From CAWCPR01 sp963797475 (GTDB taxonomy: Bacteria; Chloroflexota; Anaerolineae; Anaerolineales; UBA4823): 64,000 bases of DNA. Shown one piece after another: positions 8,290-16,664 of the stretch (the first letter of the stretch is position 1; every line of letters begins with the position of its first letter). The notes beneath the pieces are model-generated. The model did not search any database. It saw only the letters and a program-made list of their open reading frames with translations, and was not told the origin of the DNA. Location of the stretch: positions 186,001 to 250,000 of the forward strand of contig CAWCPR010000019.1 of the NCBI GenBank assembly GCA_963797475.1, given 5' to 3'. The position numbers were made by a program, and so were the translations under genes.

Positions 8290-8346
8290 GGACTTAAAAT
8301 CCTCCGGTGGTGACACCTTGTGGGTTCGATTCCCACCCGCCCTACT
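8290..8346 (+). repeat. Right attachment repeat: tRNA-Leu 3' fragment
   Basis: This is a 57-bp near-identical copy (56/57) of the 3' part of the tRNA-Leu at 2308-2392. The preceding bases (8263-8289, GGGGTAGTGGCAAAATCAGC onward) only loosely resemble a tRNA 5' half and cannot form a matching acceptor stem, so this is not a working tRNA. It is best read as the second att site left by integration. It ends only 117 bp after the IS21 insertion. Confidence 0.85.
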
Positions 8347-8409
8347 GGTACGTTTTTAGGCAGTTTGCGCTATCTAGCGTTGAATGTTAATGAATCGTCC
8401 TCCGTCCTG

Positions 8410-8973
8410 TTATTTATATGTATTCTTATATTCTTCAATCAACAAAACTTGGTGATAATCGGTTAATTTTCTAATTTCTTCGAGGTGTCTGCTAACTACA
8501 TTTAGCTTTTCAACTAAGCTAGGGGGTTCAGAAAGTGGTTCTAAATCCAATCGCTGGTGAGTATCTGAGTAAAGTGTTAGATAAATGTACAAATCATCAA
8601 TCTTTTCTATTAGCAGGAAGCCGGGTTGAAACAATGTCGACGGTAGCAAGACCTTTAATCGGGCTGGGATTGTTCGGTTAATCATGCTCAAATCGCGCAA
8701 GAGATTCGGCCATTGTTTTCGTAACTCCCCCGCCGTCACCCTCCCGTTGATGAAAGCACTTGAAAGCGATTTGATTCGAGATAGAGCAAAGTCAATAGGC
8801 TCAATCCATTTAAGCGCTAATTCAAGCGCTTCGCGATATCGATCCTGTTGTTTGTCAATTTTCTGCTGCTTCCATTTCTGATTTTCTATTGACCGCGTAG
8901 TTAAGTAAGTAATCAGCCCGCCCGTGATTACACTAACAAGGACTATGAGTACTTGAACAACGTCGTTTGTCAT
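8410..8973 (-). CDS. Membrane-anchored hypothetical protein, 187 residues
   Basis: I do not recognise the family. Residues 6-26 (VQVLIVLVSVITGGLITYL) form one transmembrane helix. They are followed by a charged, Gln-rich segment (ENQKWKQQKIDKQQDRYREA) that probably forms a cytoplasmic coiled coil. The remainder is helical, with no motif I can name. It has the same size and layout as the product of 3085-3654, although the sequences are not obviously alike. It lies just outside the right att repeat, in AT-richer sequence than the core genes. The first ATG is used as start. Confidence 0.6.
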   Translation of the reverse strand: MTNDVVQVLIVLVSVITGGLITYLTTRSIENQKWKQQKIDKQQDRYREALELALKWIEPIDFALSRIKSLSSAFINGRVTAGELRKQWPNLLRDLSMINRTIPARLKVLLPSTLFQPGFLLIEKIDDLYIYLTLYSDTHQRLDLEPLSEPPSLVEKLNVVSRHLEEIRKLTDYHQVLLIEEYKNTYK

Positions 8974-9087
8974 ATAAACTCAATATCCTAGAGAAAAGAA
9001 GGCAACCGAGATTTCAGCCGTTTGTTAATAAAGCCTAGTTATTTGCAGATCAGAGCATTGGCTTTTCTCATTTTGCATAAGTTCTAG

Positions 9088-10029
9088 TTATTTCAATGTA
9101 CCACCACATGTTACTACACCATAGGCTTCAGAAGATGTCTGCTTATCTATCAATTTTCCTTCCCAGACAATACCGCAGGTGACTGATCCAGAAGCGTGAT
9201 AATTTTTAGCGGAAACATACAAGGAGTCTCTGGAACTGGTAGTGAAGGAAATTTCCCATGGAACGGATTCAATACTTATTTCCTCTGTTTCGCCTTTGGA
9301 ATTGAAAAACGTTAGGGAAACTGCATTGGTTGATCCTGTAATCCAGTAAGTAGCCTGGTTATGTAATGGATCAATGGTGACATTTGGGCCGGTAGTGGCA
9401 GTTGGGATAATATGGATATCGGTATCGAAAGTTATGTTTCCAAGTTCGGTTGTAAATTGATCCAGCAAACCCATTGATTTAGTCATTATTGAGTTTACCT
9501 TTGCGTCACTCTCTTGGGACATAAATGCTAAATAGCCTTCAATAACCTTGTCCATGTACCTTATCAGATTAAATTGAACTAAACTTGCACATTGAGGATT
9601 GTCTAAGTTGTTGGCTTCGCGCCGAACGTTTTGAAGATTGGTTATCGCTTGTCCTAAAGAAATTCTTGCAGAACTTGAAGCCACTTGATTAGCATCGTCC
9701 CATTTACTGAGAATTTCCCGAATATTATTCCGATATTCTAGCGATTGCGCGCTACATGCGAGTTGTGTAGGGACAGGCGTTGAGGTTGGGGTCGGTAGGA
9801 TCATAACTGAAAGATTTCCAAGCCTGCCGCTCAAAAGCATAAAAGCCAATCCAGCAACCACAATTACCAAAAGAACGCCAATGATAATAGGCAATGGTCT
9901 GCTTTTTCTTGACTTATCCTTGGTTGGATTTGGAACTACATCCTCATTGCCCGGAAGCGGACGCCCGCAATACCGACAAACAATCGCCGCATCTTGGATT
10001 TCCTCAGCACAATACGGACACGCTTTCAT
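9088..10029 (-). CDS. Zinc-ribbon membrane protein, 313 residues
   Basis: The N terminus is a zinc ribbon: CPYCAEEIQDAAIVCRYCG has two CxxC pairs at residues 4-7 and 18-21. A Pro/Lys-rich linker leads to one transmembrane helix at about 48-68 (PIIIGVLLVIVVAGLAFMLL). A Thr/Pro-rich segment (LPTPTSTPVPTQ) follows, and then an extracellular domain of about 215 residues that I do not recognise. The C-terminal part has beta-rich character (ATYWITGSTNAVSLTFFN). Such zinc-ribbon plus single-helix proteins are common in Anaerolineae and mostly uncharacterised. An AGAGAGGAAG sits upstream of the ATG. It is convergent with nothing and divergent from the acyltransferase remnant. Confidence 0.75.
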   Translation of the reverse strand: MKACPYCAEEIQDAAIVCRYCGRPLPGNEDVVPNPTKDKSRKSRPLPIIIGVLLVIVVAGLAFMLLSGRLGNLSVMILPTPTSTPVPTQLACSAQSLEYRNNIREILSKWDDANQVASSSARISLGQAITNLQNVRREANNLDNPQCASLVQFNLIRYMDKVIEGYLAFMSQESDAKVNSIMTKSMGLLDQFTTELGNITFDTDIHIIPTATTGPNVTIDPLHNQATYWITGSTNAVSLTFFNSKGETEEISIESVPWEISFTTSSRDSLYVSAKNYHASGSVTCGIVWEGKLIDKQTSSEAYGVVTCGGTLK

Positions 10030-10216
10030 GGCACACTTCCTCTCTGGTTAATTCGCTGGATTCCAAATCCAATATAGCAAATCAAAAACTCCAAGTCAAT
10101 AAAATTCACTTGCATCAAATTGTCAACCGGCGAGGTCTGTAAGAAATCGTGACCTTACTCGCCCAACTTGGCTGGGTGTGCTCTTGTGGTCTTACCTGCT
10201 GGTAGTGCTGGGCTAT

Positions 10217-11965
10217 GGATGCTGATGGCGAATTGAGAAGAAAAAGAAAAGGAAGAGGGAATACAATAGGGTCAAAATCAGGATCAGGAGGTACCCCATG
10301 TCGCTCCAAGCCGAAGAAGAAAATCGGATTCCGACCCTAACGATCATGGTTGCGCAAGCAGCGTTCCCCAAGGGGAATCCGTATATGACGATCCGCGATG
10401 AGCTGGGGATGTTGTTCAAGGATGAACAATTTGAAGAGCTTTTTTCAACCCACGGCCAGCCGGCCGAAGCTCCTTGGCAACTCTCTTTAGCGACGCTTAT
10501 GCAATTTATGGAAGATTTAACCGATCGCCAAGCTGCGGATGCCGTGCGTGGGCGGATCGATTGGAAATATGTTTTAGGGTTGGATTTGAATGACGCCGGC
10601 TTTGATTATTCGGTGCTCAGTGAGTTTCGAACCCGTTTGTTGGACGGCGGGGCCGAGGCGAAGTTATTCAATATTCTCTTGGAATGGTGTCGAAAGCAAG
10701 GATATTTGAAAGGCAAGCGGCAAAGGACCAATTCCACCCACGTGATTGCAGCCGTTGCCAGCCTCCATCGGATCGAATTGGTGGGTCAAGCCTTATACCG
10801 GGTTCTCGATTTGTTAGCTCAAGTGGCCCCCGACTGGTTGCGCCAACAGGCAAAGCCCGAATGGTATGAACGGTATCGCCAACCCCTCACGGATTATCAT
10901 CTACCCAAAGCAGAGACCGAGAAACAAGCCTTCCTCATCCAGATTGGAAAAGATGGGGCCGATCTTCTCCGCCAGATTTATGCCCAAGCTGCTCCCGAAT
11001 ATGTGCGCACGATCCCGGCGGTTGAAGTCTTGCGACAGATCTGGATCCAGAATTACTATCAAGAAGGAGAAACGATTGCCTGGCGCAAGGAGGATAATAT
11101 CCCCCCGGCCAGCGTCCGGATCGCTTCCCCTTTTGACTTAGAAGCCCGCTTCAGCGCCAAGCGAGACAAGATTTTCTGGTTAGGATACAAGGTTCACCTG
11201 ACGGAAACTTGTGACCCAGACACTCCTAACCTGATCACGCAGGTGGAAACCACCCTGTCCACGATCCAAGATAACCTGGCCCTAGAAGGCATTCAGGCCC
11301 AACTGAAGCAGAAAGAACTTGTGCCGGCCCAGCATTTGGTCGATGCGGGTTATGTATCGGCCGAAAATCTGGTGAGCAGCCAGCAACAGTTCGGCGTGGA
11401 TTTGGTCGGGCCGGTACGTGCCGACAATAGTTGGCAAAACCGAGAAGAGGGCGCATTTGCGCTGACCCAATTTCAAATAGATTGGGAGAAAAAGCAAGTG
11501 ATTTGTCCGCTGGGCAAAGTTAGTAGCTCCTGGTTCCCCAGTAAAAGTCGTTTTGAGCAACCTACAATTCAGGTTCATTTTCGTCCCAAAGACTGCCTGG
11601 TCTGTCCTTCCAGGTCACAATGTACTCGCAGTAAAACATCTCCCCGGAATTTATGTATCCGGCCTCAGGAGTTCCACTTGGCTATTCAAGCCGCACGGGA
11701 ACGACAAGCAACGAGTGAGTTTTGGGAGATCTATGCGGCGCGCTCAGGGATTGAAGGGACGATTGGCTTAGCCGCCGATAAACTGGGCATGCGTCGCACC
11801 CGCTACCGTGGGTTGGCAAAAACTCACCTGCACAACCTGTTATCGGCTACCGCTATCAACATGAAACGGATCCTCAATTGGCTAACCGAAACGCCTCGTT
11901 CTCGTACTCGCATTTCTCACTTGGCAGCTTTGGCTCCTGCCTAACCGAATTCGCCAACAGCATCC
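10217..11965 (+). mobile_element. IS1182-family insertion sequence (1749 bp)
   Basis: Imperfect terminal inverted repeats are visible: 10217-10235 GGATGCTGATGGCGAATTG, and the reverse complement of 11947-11965 GGATGCTGTTGGCGAATTC (17 of 19 match). The flanks carry TAT on both sides (10214-10216 and 11966-11968), giving a short target duplication. The exact length is ambiguous because the termini and flank share bases (3 to 6 bp possible). One transposase gene fills the element. Confidence 0.85.
10298..11944 (+). CDS. IS1182-family transposase, first catalytic Asp changed to Asn
   Basis: This 548-residue protein has the full IS1182 layout. The N-terminal domain includes AAFPKGNPYMTIRDELG, APWQLSLATLMQFMEDLTDRQ and DAVRGRIDWKYVLGLDL. 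The DDE core follows, then a Cys-rich zinc-like insertion (CPLGK...CLVCPSRSQCTRS), and the C-terminal RYRGLAKTHLHN block near the catalytic Glu. The first catalytic motif, normally RTDSTHV, here reads RTNSTHV (Asn145, codon AAT at 10730-10732). A single G-to-A change explains it, and loss of this Asp should abolish catalysis. A strong AGGAGG precedes the ATG. No frameshift is present. Confidence 0.93.
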   Translation: MSLQAEEENRIPTLTIMVAQAAFPKGNPYMTIRDELGMLFKDEQFEELFSTHGQPAEAPWQLSLATLMQFMEDLTDRQAADAVRGRIDWKYVLGLDLNDAGFDYSVLSEFRTRLLDGGAEAKLFNILLEWCRKQGYLKGKRQRTNSTHVIAAVASLHRIELVGQALYRVLDLLAQVAPDWLRQQAKPEWYERYRQPLTDYHLPKAETEKQAFLIQIGKDGADLLRQIYAQAAPEYVRTIPAVEVLRQIWIQNYYQEGETIAWRKEDNIPPASVRIASPFDLEARFSAKRDKIFWLGYKVHLTETCDPDTPNLITQVETTLSTIQDNLALEGIQAQLKQKELVPAQHLVDAGYVSAENLVSSQQQFGVDLVGPVRADNSWQNREEGAFALTQFQIDWEKKQVICPLGKVSSSWFPSKSRFEQPTIQVHFRPKDCLVCPSRSQCTRSKTSPRNLCIRPQEFHLAIQAARERQATSEFWEIYAARSGIEGTIGLAADKLGMRRTRYRGLAKTHLHNLLSATAINMKRILNWLTETPRSRTRISHLAALAPA

Positions 11966-12271
11966 TATGGGATGCGCTACCTGACCGCCAGCCAACGCCT
12001 GCTTCCTTACGCCAACGAAGCGGTCTTGCCGTTCTACATTCTTCACCAGCCAATTATCCTGATCCTCGGCTACATCATCGTTCCCCTGCCGTTGTCTATT
12101 CTGACCAAATATTTGATAATCGCCCCGCTGGCCTTTGGGATCACTCTGGGGCTGTACGAGTTTAGCATCCGTCGTTTGAACCCTGTGCGGCGTCTCTTTG
12201 GGCTCAAAGTCAAGAAGCCTGGCTTGTTGCCAGCCGCTTTGACGACACAAACCTCAGCTTAAGATATAAAT

Positions 12272-12296
12272 TGCCCGGACGTTGCCAATCCGGGCA
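12272..12296. terminator. Hairpin between convergent genes, probable bidirectional terminator
   Basis: A perfect 8-bp stem TGCCCGGA / TCCGGGCA encloses a 9-nt loop. It lies in the short gap between the acyltransferase remnant and the convergent lipoprotein gene. Flanking T/A-rich bases are modest. Confidence 0.65.
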
Positions 12297-12323
12297 TCAG
12301 GTTTAACGTAAAATGGGTTCCAT

Positions 12324-13592
12324 TCAGCGCCGGATTTGGGGCTGGAACCAGAAGGCGGCGTCCTCGCGGAAATTACCGTTCACATCCACGAAAAAGATAA
12401 ATGAAACGTCCTCGCCATCCAGAGAGCTCAAATCAACGTCGATGCGGGTGGCTTTGCCGTCCTCGGACTCCTCCCAGCCGTCGATTTTCACTTCTTTCTT
12501 ATCGCCAATCCGGTATTTCAATTGGAAAAGCACATCGCACTTAGGATTGTCATCCAGGCAGCCGATGGTCGCTAGGAAGTGATCGCCGCTCTTGATTCGG
12601 ATGGGCGGGTACTCTCCCCGGATGTAACCATCTTTTACCATTTCAGGGCTGGTCCATAGGGCCGGCTCGTTTTCGTGGCGGTTTTCCAAAGCCGGATTCT
12701 CCAGAACGACGACGAAACCATCTTCATCCCCCGTCCTTCCTGGGCAGGGGAGGTCTCCGGCGTCGCTCTCCCAGGCGGCCGCGCAGTAATTGACCACAAA
12801 ATTGTAGGCGATATGGACGTCGACGTCACCTCGTACGTCGATGACCACATTGATGGGCTCATTTGCCAGCGTGCCGACGCCAAATATCTTCTTATCCTCG
12901 CTGCGCAGCTTCCAGGAGCTCTCGTAAGTGCCGTGCTTGTCCGGCGCGGTCAGGTTGATCTCGAGATCGATGGTTTCCCCCGGCTTGACATTTTCTCCAA
13001 GCGACTCGGTCTTCGAACCCAGATCATCCCCGCTGGCCAATACCAGGTCATATTTCTTCGTCCAGGTGCAGGTTCCGGCGTTGCGAATGCGCCAGATCTT
13101 GGTGAAGTAGGTCCCCGGGCTGATCGTTGTGCCGTCTGGAATGGTCACATCGGAGATAAACTCCGCCCGGTTGCAAAGCACCGCGGTCGGCGCCGGACCT
13201 GAACCGGTGCCCGAACCTGAGCCAGACCCGGAAGAACCCCCCGCGGACGGGGTAATCGAGATTGCCGGTGTGTTTGTCGCCGTCGGGAACGGGGTCGACG
13301 TGGGTCTTGGCGTGAAGGTCGGAATCGGGGTACTGGTTGGAATCGGCGTTGAAGTTGGAGCCAGGGTTTGGGTCGGAGGCAGCGTCTCGGTTGGTGGGAG
13401 CGCTGTGGGTGTAGGGGGCGATAGTGTGGCATCCACGGTCTGCTGGGCTTCGATGGTCATCGCCGCCAGCGCCGAAATGGTTTCCTGGTTGACAGGCGCT
13501 GGGGAGGTTGCCGTCGAGAAATTGCAGGCGCCCACCAGTATCGACGCCAGCAATAAAACCAGGACCCTGTCAAATGTTGTTTGTATTTTCAT
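12324..13592 (-). CDS. Lipoprotein with NBR1-like Ig domain, 422 residues
   Basis: The start is the ATG at 13592, preceded on its strand by GAGGAG; a longer upstream open frame has no homology-like content. The lipoprotein signal peptide ends LLLASILVGAC (Cys at about residue 23). A long Thr/Pro linker (residues about 55-110) and a Gly/Ser stretch follow. Next is an NBR1-like Ig domain, common in Chloroflexota surface proteins: FISDVTIPDGTTISPGTYF, WRIRNAGTCTW and YDLVLASGDDLG. The C-terminal 190 residues are unrecognised but contain a Cys pair and an acidic calcium-site-like FVDVNGNFRED. It is probably displayed outside the membrane. Function beyond surface binding cannot be read. Confidence 0.85.
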   Translation of the reverse strand: MKIQTTFDRVLVLLLASILVGACNFSTATSPAPVNQETISALAAMTIEAQQTVDATLSPPTPTALPPTETLPPTQTLAPTSTPIPTSTPIPTFTPRPTSTPFPTATNTPAISITPSAGGSSGSGSGSGTGSGPAPTAVLCNRAEFISDVTIPDGTTISPGTYFTKIWRIRNAGTCTWTKKYDLVLASGDDLGSKTESLGENVKPGETIDLEINLTAPDKHGTYESSWKLRSEDKKIFGVGTLANEPINVVIDVRGDVDVHIAYNFVVNYCAAAWESDAGDLPCPGRTGDEDGFVVVLENPALENRHENEPALWTSPEMVKDGYIRGEYPPIRIKSGDHFLATIGCLDDNPKCDVLFQLKYRIGDKKEVKIDGWEESEDGKATRIDVDLSSLDGEDVSFIFFVDVNGNFREDAAFWFQPQIRR

Positions 13593-13660
13593 GCCGAATC
13601 TCCTCAATTGGGTTGTGTGCTGCATTGCTGATCGCAAAAACCAGGTCTGACCTTGAATCT

Positions 13661-13798
13661 TCATAGAAAATAGCGCCCCAATGTAGATACCGGGCTGATG
13701 TGCGGGGCAATCCCTGTCTGCCAGACGGCGAACGCCAGGGCCAGAGCGATCAGGAGAGCGAGCAATAAAATAATCGTCCAACGGGCAGTTTTTGACAT
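13661..13798 (-). CDS. Small single-helix membrane protein, 45 residues
   Basis: The 45-codon frame starts at an ATG at 13798 with a GGAG about nine bases upstream. It encodes Met-Ser-Lys-Thr-Ala-Arg, then one long hydrophobic helix (WTIILLLALLIALALAFAVW), then a short tail HISPVSTLGRYFL. No family is recognised. It precedes the NBR1-Ig lipoprotein on the same strand and may be co-transcribed with it. Confidence 0.55.
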   Translation of the reverse strand: MSKTARWTIILLLALLIALALAFAVWQTGIAPHISPVSTLGRYFL

Positions 13799-13933
13799 TA
13801 ACCTTATCTCCGGGTTGTTGGTCGTATAAAAAGACGCATCCACAATCCTCGCGTTCTGCTGTTACCATGATATAAGAAAATGCCCGTGAAATCAAGTGAC
13901 AAAGTTCAGCGCGTCCATGCTAAAATCGGTCCC

Positions 13934-14869
13934 ATGCAAACTAAGATCGTTTTCATGGGTTCTCCCGAGTTTGCCCTGCCCAGCCTACAGGCTCTGGCAG
14001 ACCATTATCCGGTTGTCGGCGTAGTCACCCAGCCAGACCGTCCCGCAGGGCGCGGCCGCATTATAACCCCGCCGCCGGTTAAAGCCCTGGCCCTCGATCT
14101 TAATCTGCCCGTGATCCAACCCCGGCGGCTGCGCGAGCCTGAAGCCATGGCGCAGTTGAAAAGCTGGCAGCCGGATTTGATCGTCGTCGCTGCCTTCGGA
14201 CAGATCTTAAAGCCAGAAGTGCTGGATCTTCCGCATTATGGCTGCGTCAACGTGCACGCCTCCCTGCTGCCTCGCTGGCGCGGCGCGGCCCCGATCCAGG
14301 CAGCCCTTCTGCAAGGAGATCCTCAAACCGGGGTGACCATCATGCGCATGGATCCAGGGATCGATACCGGGCCGGTCCTCAGCCAGCAAGCCACCTCGAT
14401 TTATCCAGACGACACTGCTGAAACGCTGGGACAGCGTCTGGCGGCTTTAGGCGCTGAACTGCTCCTGGCGACCCTTCCAAAATATCTAACCGGGGAGATC
14501 CAGCCCCAACAGCAAGAGGATGCGCTGGCGACCTATGCGCCGATGCTAAAGAAAGGGGACGGGCTGCTGGATTTCAACCAACCGGCTGAAGCTTTGGAAC
14601 GCAGGGTGCGCGCTTTTTTCCCCTGGCCAGGGACGTACACGCTGGTCGATGGTCAGGTACTGAAAATCATCAAAGCCCACGCGGTCACACCAGATCCGGA
14701 GACGAATTCCAATTTAGAGCCGGGAGAGCGGATAAACTACCAGGGCCTGCCGGCATTCCGCACCTCAAAAGGCTTGCTGGTCCTGGACCTGGTACAACCG
14801 AGCGGGAGAAAACCTGCGCCCGGCGCAGTTTTTTTGCACGGGGCGCGCCACTGGGAGCAGAAAAATTAA
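13934..14869 (+). CDS. fmt: Methionyl-tRNA formyltransferase
   Basis: Fmt transfers a formyl group from 10-formyl-tetrahydrofolate to initiator Met-tRNA. The 311-residue protein matches the family: KIVFMGSPEFALPSL at the N terminus, the catalytic region NVHASLLPRWRGAAPIQAAL (Asn, His) with MRMDPGIDTGPVL after it, and a C-terminal beta-barrel domain with RVRAFFPWPGTYT. I chose the ATG at 13934 because the family begins with this segment; an upstream in-frame ATG at 13880 would add 18 unrelated residues. The stop overlaps the proposed start of the next gene by a few bases, so the two are probably translated together. In many bacteria fmt sits beside def; no def is seen here. Confidence 0.95.
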   Translation: MQTKIVFMGSPEFALPSLQALADHYPVVGVVTQPDRPAGRGRIITPPPVKALALDLNLPVIQPRRLREPEAMAQLKSWQPDLIVVAAFGQILKPEVLDLPHYGCVNVHASLLPRWRGAAPIQAALLQGDPQTGVTIMRMDPGIDTGPVLSQQATSIYPDDTAETLGQRLAALGAELLLATLPKYLTGEIQPQQQEDALATYAPMLKKGDGLLDFNQPAEALERRVRAFFPWPGTYTLVDGQVLKIIKAHAVTPDPETNSNLEPGERINYQGLPAFRTSKGLLVLDLVQPSGRKPAPGAVFLHGARHWEQKN

Positions 14870-15506
14870 CAGCCTCGCAAAATTCAACATCGTCTTTCTC
14901 CGCCACGCAGAATCGGACGGTAACGTCTCAAGGATTATTCAAGGCCAATCCGACTTTCCGCTCACCGAGCGAGGCCGGGAACAAACCTATCTCCTGGCGC
15001 AGAAATGGTCTGCTGAGCGAAGAGAATTCGACCACATCATCGCCAGCCCACTTTTGCGCGCTCGCCAGACTGCGGAGATCATCGCCGAAGTCTTGGGCGG
15101 GCAGGTGGCGTTTGAACCCCTTTGGAAAGAGCGCTATTTTGGTGATTGGGAAGGGTTGCAAGCGGAAGAGATCCGAAAGCTGAATCCGCTGGTCGACTTT
15201 TTCCACCCCTATGATCCTGCTGGGGGCATTGGGGAAAGCGTGGTCGACTTGTTCAGCCGGGCCGGAAGGGCATTGCAAAACCTGCTGCGCTGCGATCCAG
15301 GCAGTTATCTGATCGTAGCCCACGGAGCGATCTTGCAAATGGCCCTGTACACGGCCCTGGGGATTAATCCCTTCGGGAGCAGCAGCCAGGTCCGTTTTCG
15401 CATTTACAATACCGCCTTCGCCGAGCTGACATACGATCCGATTCAACGTCAGTGGTGGGTGCTTGGGTTAAATAACCACCCGCACAGCGATCAACTGCTG
15501 GATTAG
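14865..15506 (+). CDS. Histidine phosphatase family protein, probably with an ATT start
   Basis: The protein belongs to the phosphoglycerate-mutase-like histidine phosphatases. The phosphorylated His lies in FNIVFLRHAES near the N terminus, ASPLLRARQTAEI follows, then ERYFGDWEG, and the second catalytic His in IVAHGAILQM. Length (about 213 residues) fits the cobC/gpmB-like group. No ATG, GTG or TTG precedes the essential RHA motif in frame. The only plausible initiation is the ATT at 14865, which has GGGAG at 14853-14857 seven bases upstream and overlaps the fmt stop. A TTG at 15054 would remove the catalytic His. Either a rare ATT start is used or the upstream sequence carries an error. Substrate unknown. 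Confidence 0.8.
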   Translation: MNSLAKFNIVFLRHAESDGNVSRIIQGQSDFPLTERGREQTYLLAQKWSAERREFDHIIASPLLRARQTAEIIAEVLGGQVAFEPLWKERYFGDWEGLQAEEIRKLNPLVDFFHPYDPAGGIGESVVDLFSRAGRALQNLLRCDPGSYLIVAHGAILQMALYTALGINPFGSSSQVRFRIYNTAFAELTYDPIQRQWWVLGLNNHPHSDQLLD

Positions 15507-15567
15507 GGTTGGGTGTGCATTAATCTCGGCCAAGATCCACATCTGAGATCATCTTGAGGAGCTGCAA

Positions 15568-16626
15568 ATGGCGGATCCACAGGGGTCGAATCAGCCCCTG
15601 AACGTGCTGGTCTTTGGCGCCGGAGCCATCGGGACCTATATCGGCGCCTCCCTGGCAATCCATGGTCAGCATGTCATTTTTCTGGAACAACCAGCGGTCG
15701 CCAGCCGGCTGAGCAAGGCTGGATTAAGTTTGCAGGTCGACGGTCAGGAACACCATATCGAGAATCCTCAAATAGCCGCATCTCTGCAGGAGGCCCTGGA
15801 TTCGGGGCCTTTCGATGGCTCCATTTTTGCCCTGAAATCCTACGATACGCCCTCCGTCCTTGAATCGATTTCTCCGTTCCAGGATCGAATGCCCCCGGTT
15901 TTATGTTTACAAAATGGGGTCGACAACGAACCCGCATTACGAGCGGTGTTAGGACCCCAAAAAGTGATCGCAGGGACGGTTACAAGCGCTGTTCGCCGGC
16001 TGGATGCCGGCAAGGTCATTCTGGAACGCTTACGCGGGATAGGCATCGCAGGCAGAGGGGATTTGCACCTGCGCCTGGTGAGAGCCTTTAACGGCGCCGG
16101 CTTGAACGCACGTCTGTACCGGCATGCCGGAGACATGAAATGGTCAAAAATGATCACAAACCTGCTGGCAAACGCGACCTCGGCGATCCTGGACATGACG
16201 CCAACCGAGATTTTCGATCACCCGCAGCTTTTCCGGCTCGAGATTGCGCAATTGCGCGAAGCCTTGCGAGTCATGGCTGGCGAACATTTCCAACCCGTGG
16301 ATTTGCCCGAGACGCCGGTGAGAGCACTCGTATTTGCTGTCCGGCGCCTGCCCCTGGCCCTTGCTCGAACGCTTCTAAAGAACGCTGTGGGAAGCGGGCG
16401 CGGCGGTAAAATGCCCTCTTTTTACATCGATCTTCACTCCGGGAGCGGTAGAAGCGAAGTGGATTACCTGAACGGCGCCGTGGTCCGCCATGGCGAACAC
16501 CTGGGGATTCCCACGCCAGTGAACCGGCTTTTGAATGATACGCTTCTAGCGCTCACCCGCGGCGAGCTCCCCTTGGACAATTTCGCTCGCCAACCCGAAA
16601 AACTTCTGGCAAAAATACCCGCCTGA
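15568..16626 (+). CDS. panE: 2-dehydropantoate 2-reductase family protein
   Basis: The product is 352 residues. An N-terminal Rossmann fold carries the NADP-binding GAGAIGTYIG at about residues 17-26. The ketopantoate reductase C-terminal helical domain includes KMITNLLANATSAILD, with the catalytic Lys of this family, and a late SFYIDLHSGSGRSEVDYLNG segment with the conserved Glu. PanE reduces 2-dehydropantoate to pantoate in pantothenate and CoA synthesis. Paralogues of unknown substrate are common in this family, so the symbol is likely rather than certain. A GAGGAG lies just before the ATG. It is transcribed with fmt and the phosphatase and convergent with the next gene. Confidence 0.85.
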   Translation: MADPQGSNQPLNVLVFGAGAIGTYIGASLAIHGQHVIFLEQPAVASRLSKAGLSLQVDGQEHHIENPQIAASLQEALDSGPFDGSIFALKSYDTPSVLESISPFQDRMPPVLCLQNGVDNEPALRAVLGPQKVIAGTVTSAVRRLDAGKVILERLRGIGIAGRGDLHLRLVRAFNGAGLNARLYRHAGDMKWSKMITNLLANATSAILDMTPTEIFDHPQLFRLEIAQLREALRVMAGEHFQPVDLPETPVRALVFAVRRLPLALARTLLKNAVGSGRGGKMPSFYIDLHSGSGRSEVDYLNGAVVRHGEHLGIPTPVNRLLNDTLLALTRGELPLDNFARQPEKLLAKIPA

Positions 16627-16664
16627 TTGATCCCTACAAAATTCCACACAATAGCGGGGAGGAA

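Larger units (their letters stand above)
10103..12262 (+). pseudogene. Acyltransferase-3-family gene remnant, interrupted by IS1182
   Basis: Two in-frame pieces of a membrane acyltransferase flank the insertion. The piece before it (open from 10103, recognisable from about 10138) ends TWLGVLLWSYLLVVLGYG. The piece after it (11966-12262) continues MRYLTASQRLL, YANEAVLPFYILHQPI and a last transmembrane stretch. The reading frame joins exactly as GGC-TAT-GGG-ATG once the element and one TAT are removed. Family members are about 350-400 residues with roughly ten membrane helices. Only the last third survives here. The 5' part is absent, replaced by the unrelated minus-strand genes. The gene is therefore dead twice over: 5' loss and insertion. 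Confidence 0.8.

Noticed and set aside
8263..8346. A second functional tRNA-Leu at the right att site
   Set aside because: The 5' half cannot pair with the 3' acceptor strand and the D arm is degenerate; only the 3' part matches.
13593..13895. N-terminal extension of the NBR1-Ig lipoprotein to 13895
   Set aside because: The extension has no signal-like start, while the ATG at 13592 has a Shine-Dalgarno site and is followed directly by a lipoprotein signal peptide. A separate 45-codon gene fits the region better.
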